NCBI RefSeq assembly: GCF_000143415.4
Contig: NW_003314420.1
Coordinates: 31,914-78,796, forward strand
Reading direction: 5' to 3'
DNA length: 46,883 nt
Origin: Selaginella moellendorffii
Taxonomy: Eukaryota > Streptophyta > Lycopodiopsida > Selaginellales > Selaginellaceae
Shown here: positions 42,285 through 46,883 of the stretch, piece after piece
Layout of the letters: each line of letters starts with the position of its first letter
Numbering within the stretch: position 1 is the stretch's first letter
Made by a program: the position numbers and the translations under genes
The notes under the pieces: generated by a model
Database searches by the model: none
What the model was told of the DNA's origin: nothing
What the model saw: only the letters and a program-made list of their open reading frames with translations

Positions 42285-44869
42285 ATATGAAGGAATAAGA
42301 ACTTAAGCTGATACAAAACAAGCTGCACTCTGTGTTTGCATCGGGTAGTTTCTTTAGTTTGTTTTCACAGGTTTACACAGAAGATTTAAAAGATGATTGA
42401 TTCTAATGCATCCAATGCTATATAGTATAAGAAAAATTGAAAAACAGGACATGTACATGAAATGTGGATGCCTAGTGGATTCTCAGCCAGCTTTGACAAG
42501 ATGGCTTGCCAGAGCGCTGTGTTGTAGATGTCACTGATGCTGGGATTGGCAAGAAGGTGGTTCTGGAGCTGTTTGTTTGTGATGGTTTTGCCATAAGCCT
42601 CTCCACAGTGCTCAAGTTGTGGGGGCGACTGGTGGATCTGTGGCTTGGAGAAGGAGAGGGTCACTCCCAGACGTGTAGAAAGCAATGCTGCTGTGTCAAA
42701 CTTGGTAAAAGTTTTTTGAATCTGACTTTGTTCTTGTGTCAGGATTTCAGGATAAATACAACACAGAGAATAGGCCTTGGCCTTGTTCTAGAGAGATCTA
42801 CAAGGCACATAGTTACATTCATCACATTTGTTTCTGTTATTTTCAACTGCACATGTGTTGTCCCATCAAGCCAGATGATTGCTCAGATTCTTCTCAGATA
42901 ATTCAAATTCTCTGCTTGAGAAAGTAGTGATCGCAACAAACAAGTACTTCAAGCCACCTGGATTGCTGTCAAGATTTGATCGTGAGTTAAAAGCTCTTGG
43001 ATAGATTTCTTTCACAATTTTTTGCAGGGCTGGCACTGAAACAAAGTGGCATTGACAATGAGGTAGCCAATGAATTTACATGTGACTCAAATTGTGTAGT
43101 TTATTATATATAATACTAAGATATATGTGAACATCAGCTACTCGAGCAACTTGGGGAAGATGAGTATGACACATGTCTTGGAGCTTCCTCTTCATAGTGA
43201 CCTCCCATGCCTCACTTCCATCATCAATAGTATGTGATGAGTGAGAGTGAACGAAATGCCTTTAAAAGAATAAACAGATTTACATAACATATAATATGTA
43301 TAAGATGGGCGTCTCTAGCAAAGTTCTCCAGTTGTACCTTGAAGCATTGTTGAAAAAATGCGAAGAGTAAGACAAGCACCCAGATGACCATTGTGTTTGT
43401 GGTGCCATATAACAAGAGGATCTACCTCTGGAACTAAGTGACTTGTGCAACCTTTCTGAGCCACCCAACTTTGACAACACTTGGGCCATGACAATCCTTT
43501 TCTAATGTTTAGTGATCAGACAAGTTGCATCAAAGAACTTCTTGGATTCATGATTGGAGTTTAGACTGACCTTTTCCAGGAGTATTGACAACAGAAGTAA
43601 GTTGAAGGTTTTTTTTCTAGATTCTTGAGTGTCCAGAGCTGGTTGCCAGAATCTGGTAATTGAACCTTTATTATTATAGATGTATACTCTTTTCTTTTTG
43701 GTTTTGAAGGTATTATTAATCAACTTAGTTGCAAAGACTTATGAGGAGCTCATTGAATTGCTAAAAGACTTACTGGTGGTGGGGAGGATGAAAAGAGAGA
43801 CACCTTGGAAAATGATAATCCCAAGATCTTTGCCAATAATTTATTCCCCTCTTCTATGTGGCTAGAGTGGATGCAAGTGCTTAGAAGCTGCATTGTGCAC
43901 CTGCAAAGTTTCTGTGAAAAAAATTGCTGCATTGAAAGCTGTAAATGACTATTGAATTACACTCCTTTAGACATGGACAATTGCAAGTGCGAAACGTTTC
44001 CTGGTAGAAACTGGAATTTTGATGTAAAAGGATATGCTCACAGCAACATAAAGTGGCCTGTCTAGATCAGATTAGTTCTTCTTTTTCACTCTACTTTCTT
44101 ACAGACAAAGTCATGATCTGTTTTTAAAAAAGCCATTTCTAAGGGAATCAGACAGCATTAAATAAACTGTTGTGTATGTGTCTCTAGACACAACTTTGAA
44201 GCCATGAGCTTGGTTTGATTTGGTACATGATATTTGTACATTAACTCAGGGCATAGAAATGATTTCCAAACACATGTGTGTGTTTGATTTTATTTAGTGT
44301 TTTGCTCTTTCTCGTAAAGATTTTAGGTAAAAATCTAAATGTCTATATGTCATTCCAGATCACGATCCTAAAAAAAGCTTAAAACATTCAAAAGGAAACG
44401 TGCAGGCAGAAAACAGTTCAGAAGAGTGACCTGCACATACAAGAATCTCTATTCTATTGTGCAATTGCCATGTTTGCTTGAATATAAAACAGAAAAAAAA
44501 CAAAAAAAATTTCTTACTGATAAGAAACAGCATCATTGCATGATGATCTAAACAGAACTAACACCTACCAATGCTATTCTACTTTGCTGAAATCCACTAG
44601 CCTATTATACAAATTCAAATACCTAGCTGGAAATGGGAAGCAAGAGAAAGTGGAAAACTGTCGATGCCATTTTAGAAGGAGCAAATCGATATCAAGAACT
44701 CATACCTTTTACCACTAATGTGGAGATTTGTTTGGAAACTAATATGGACAAAAACAATGCTTGCAGAATATGTGAAACGAGAGATGTTATGTCAATTGGC
44801 AATTTCTGTCACATGATTTCCTGTATTCCTGCAACTACTGCTTGTAGTGCAGTGAGACGAAAGAAATAC

Positions 44870-45441
44870 ATGGTTTAATGTCGGAGAATGGAAATGGAAA
44901 ATGTGAGCAACATTATCTTGATAAGATGGAAAAACAATGCATACATTGTAAGGCCCTTTTGTTTTTATGATGGAAAGTGTTTTCAACTGTTGTTGTGGTG
45001 GGATACAAATTCACATCCTTTTTCTCAATTTATCCAGAAACTGCTGGAAGAAACACCACAGCAAGAAAATTTTAAAGATTTAATACGAAATTATAATAGT
45101 ACATTAGCATTTGCATCAATGGGTGCAAACATTGCAGTAGATGGCCCTTATTATTTTAAAGTACATGGACAAATTTATCATAATATTGGAAGTTTCAGAC
45201 CAAATAATGAAAAAGATGCGGTTTATTCACAATTATATATTTTAGATACTGCTCAAGCAACAGAAATAAGAATGAAAAACAAATACAATTCTAAATGTGA
45301 TGAGCAACTAATGGGTGATCTTGATAAATTATTAAGAGAAATAAATCCCTATACTAATGCATTTAAAATGCTGTGGGAAATGGAAAATGAAATGTTAAAT
45401 TCAACAAATATTCAAGGAGATATAAGTGATATTATAATGTA
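44870..45441 (+). pseudogene. Helitron protein, N-terminal half, interrupted
   Basis: Plus frames show the Helitron N-terminal domain: HYLDKMEKQCIHCKAL and a CCCGG cluster in a shifted frame, then FKDLIRNYNSTLAFASMGAN, YYFKVHGQIYHNIGSF, YSQLYILDTAQATEIRMKNK, and NPYTNAFKMLWEMENEML. The frame is open from 44888 until 45440, where the tail of an inverted Helitron begins. The catalytic Rep motifs that would follow are not in the window. At least one frameshift occurs near 44990. Confidence 0.82.
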
Positions 45442-45466
45442 CTAGCAGGGAATCCAGCTCTGCTGG
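45442..45466 (-). mobile_element. Helitron 3' end of the minus helicase copy
   Basis: Minus strand: perfect hairpin CCAGCAGAGCTGG (45466-45454, 5-bp stem, 3-nt loop), ATTCCCTG, CTAG (45445-45442), then T at 45441. The clearest example of the tail in this window. Confidence 0.85.
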
Positions 45467-46883
45467 GATAGATAGGACATCTGTTACATTGGTGACATGA
45501 ATCCTAGAGAATTTCTTTGTACACAATGTTTTTTGTATAGACATTATGGTTCTGGAGCACACCTTGTCCTTCACATTATTCGATAAACATTGTAATTTGT
45601 TTCTTTGATGTTCCCCATGAAAGTGCAACGTAAAGTTGACCGTGGCAAAAAACTGGTCTTGGCAAGTAGATACCCACATTCTGTAATGTTTGTCCTTGAG
45701 ATTTGCAAATTATTATGGAGAATGCAAGCTTTATTGGGAATTGTCGTCATTTAAGATAAATGGCATGTCTCCATCAGTTGGTTTTAAAGAGATTCTTGGT
45801 AGGAGGACTTTTTCTCCTTGCATACCATTATGTAGAATCTCAGCTTCTATAACATTTGGTAGTGCCTTGGTTATAATTAGTTTAGTGCCATTACAAAGGC
45901 CTTTTTTAGTGTTAATGTTGCATAACAACATTACGATACATCTGATTTTTATCTGTAGCTTGTGTGGAGGCATTCCAGAGGGTGGTACTGAGTTTAAGAA
46001 TTCTATAGGATAGTCCAACATCTCTTCTTCTGACTCTGTTTCTACAATGTCAATGCTTCTGTACGTTATTGTTCTGCCAGTCATTCTTGAAAAAACTTAG
46101 TCATTCATTTGTAGAGAGAGATAATTTAAAGTCGTGAGAATAGCTTTCTGTGATAGGTTTGGGTCATTTGGTTGTATATGCTTTCCAAACACATTATCTA
46201 TCATTTGTTCTCTGGATGTCGATGTTAGAGGTAATTTTATAACTTCCTGGTTGAATCCTTGGAGGCTAGGTAGGTTACCATTTCGAAGCTTCAAAAGCCA
46301 TCTAGACCATTCCTTTTCTTCAGAGTTCACCCTCATGTTTGTATGTAATGAGAACTTTACAAGTTTCCACCATATTGGTGAGGATTTCACGCTGTTTTGG
46401 ACAATTTGTGTGCGACAGGCTCTTTTTAGAACAGGTAATGTCTGTCTGAAATCTCCTCCTGTTACTAATGTGATGCCACCGAATTCTATATCACAGTTTT
46501 TTATGTTGCGCAAGACCCTCTTGACAGCTTTAAAAGCGTGAATGGGTACCATGCTTATTTCGTCCCATATGAGCAGGTCAGCTTTTCTTATGACCTCGGC
46601 AGGTGCTGAATTCTCTCATAGGTTCGAGGTGCATGTTTCTGTGATTGGTACCGGAAGCTTAAGTGTTGAATGAGATGTTTGGCCTCCTATAAGAAGAGTA
46701 CTCACTATTTCTGTCCACATTACTGCTAAGACTTTCATGCCATAAGCAGTGACATATTTTATCAGTGTGTTAAAAAGGTGTGATTTCCCCGTGCCTCCCA
46801 CACCATCAACAAAGAATAATCTGCTTGTTTCTTTTTTGTTTTGTATTGCATTCAAGACATTGTTAAATATGTGAAGCTGTTCC
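45442..46883 (-). pseudogene. Helitron helicase copy, inverted, runs off window
   Basis: Minus-strand copy closely similar to 39745-41186. From the window end: EQLHIFNNVLNAIQNKKETS, Walker A GVGGTGKS, Walker B LLIWDEISM, GDFRQTLPVL, IEFLNSVPPSGMPPH, GLCNGTKLI, then the tail at 45442. In-frame TGA at 46618-46616 and TAA at 46099-46097 match those of the plus copy. A one-base deletion near 45752 shifts the frame before the C-terminal motifs. It keeps Tyr in QLYVAL and Thr in Walker A, so it is slightly less decayed. The Cassandra insertion is absent. Confidence 0.88.

Larger units (their letters stand above)
41187..44869. other. Mixed region with exon-like pieces, no gene I can name
   Basis: Starts directly after a Helitron tail. 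Plus-strand pieces look exon-like: KNLEKYLEELKARHCEVSIK near 41600; MSDRDFKEEVEEDVDEDEAK with a possible GTATAT donor at about 41820-41895. On minus at 42386-42685 the frame has GKTITNKQLQNHLLANPSIS and TALWQAILSKLAENPLGIH. I recognise no family. It may be captured or intronic DNA upstream of the Helitron N-terminal frame at 44870. Confidence 0.35.

Overview
This window is repeat-dominated nuclear DNA from a land plant. The evidence is a plant-type SERINC (TMS) gene with a GT-AG intron, a BIG5-type Sec7 ARF-GEF, PLS-style PPR repeats, and a Cassandra-type element carrying plant 5S rRNA sequence in its LTRs. The wording of the PPR repeats and the large amount of LTR and Helitron DNA make me lean towards a fern; that is inference. 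No gene in the window looks intact. Every host-like coding sequence is broken.

Layout. 1-11237: two copies of a large non-coding LTR element (called LARD-A here), both in minus orientation, with LTRs of 1.56-1.72 kb that hold a hexanucleotide array. They flank a 0.75-kb remnant of a gypsy pol gene. 11238-15215: a Ty3/gypsy element (minus) with short LTR, broken gag, and pol cut off inside integrase. 15490-16240: a decayed PPR gene (minus). 16332-20660: a SERINC pseudogene (plus), split in its first exon by a 2.9-kb hAT element with an 8-bp target duplication. 20.7-25.4 kb: AT-rich DNA holding a decayed BIG5 fragment (minus). 25402-26019: assembly gap. 26-32.9 kb: AT-rich DNA with a solo Cassandra LTR, several Helitron-type 3' ends and exon-like fragments I cannot name.

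32997-34871 is a solo LARD-A LTR, followed by a second LARD-A copy in the opposite (plus) orientation, 34.9-38.57 kb. That copy is interrupted by a Cassandra LTR and ends where a 5'-truncated Helitron helicase begins (38567-41186). The helicase is itself split by a complete Cassandra TRIM with a perfect 5-bp target duplication. At 44.87-45.44 kb lies the N-terminal half of a Helitron protein (plus). It is cut at 45441/45442 by a second, inverted Helitron helicase copy that runs off the window end.

The most informative signals are these: three in-frame stop positions shared by the two Helitron helicase copies, so the family spread or was duplicated after its protein was already broken; a repeated Helitron tail (hairpin, 8 nt, CTAG, then T) found at many places on both strands; a fold-back inside the Cassandra element; hexamer arrays inside LTRs that are open in several frames on both strands; and a common LTR end plus primer-binding site shared by the LARD and Cassandra elements. 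Two dead host genes, SERINC and BIG5, sit among these elements. The BIG5 fragment is a candidate for Helitron capture, but its boundaries are not resolved.
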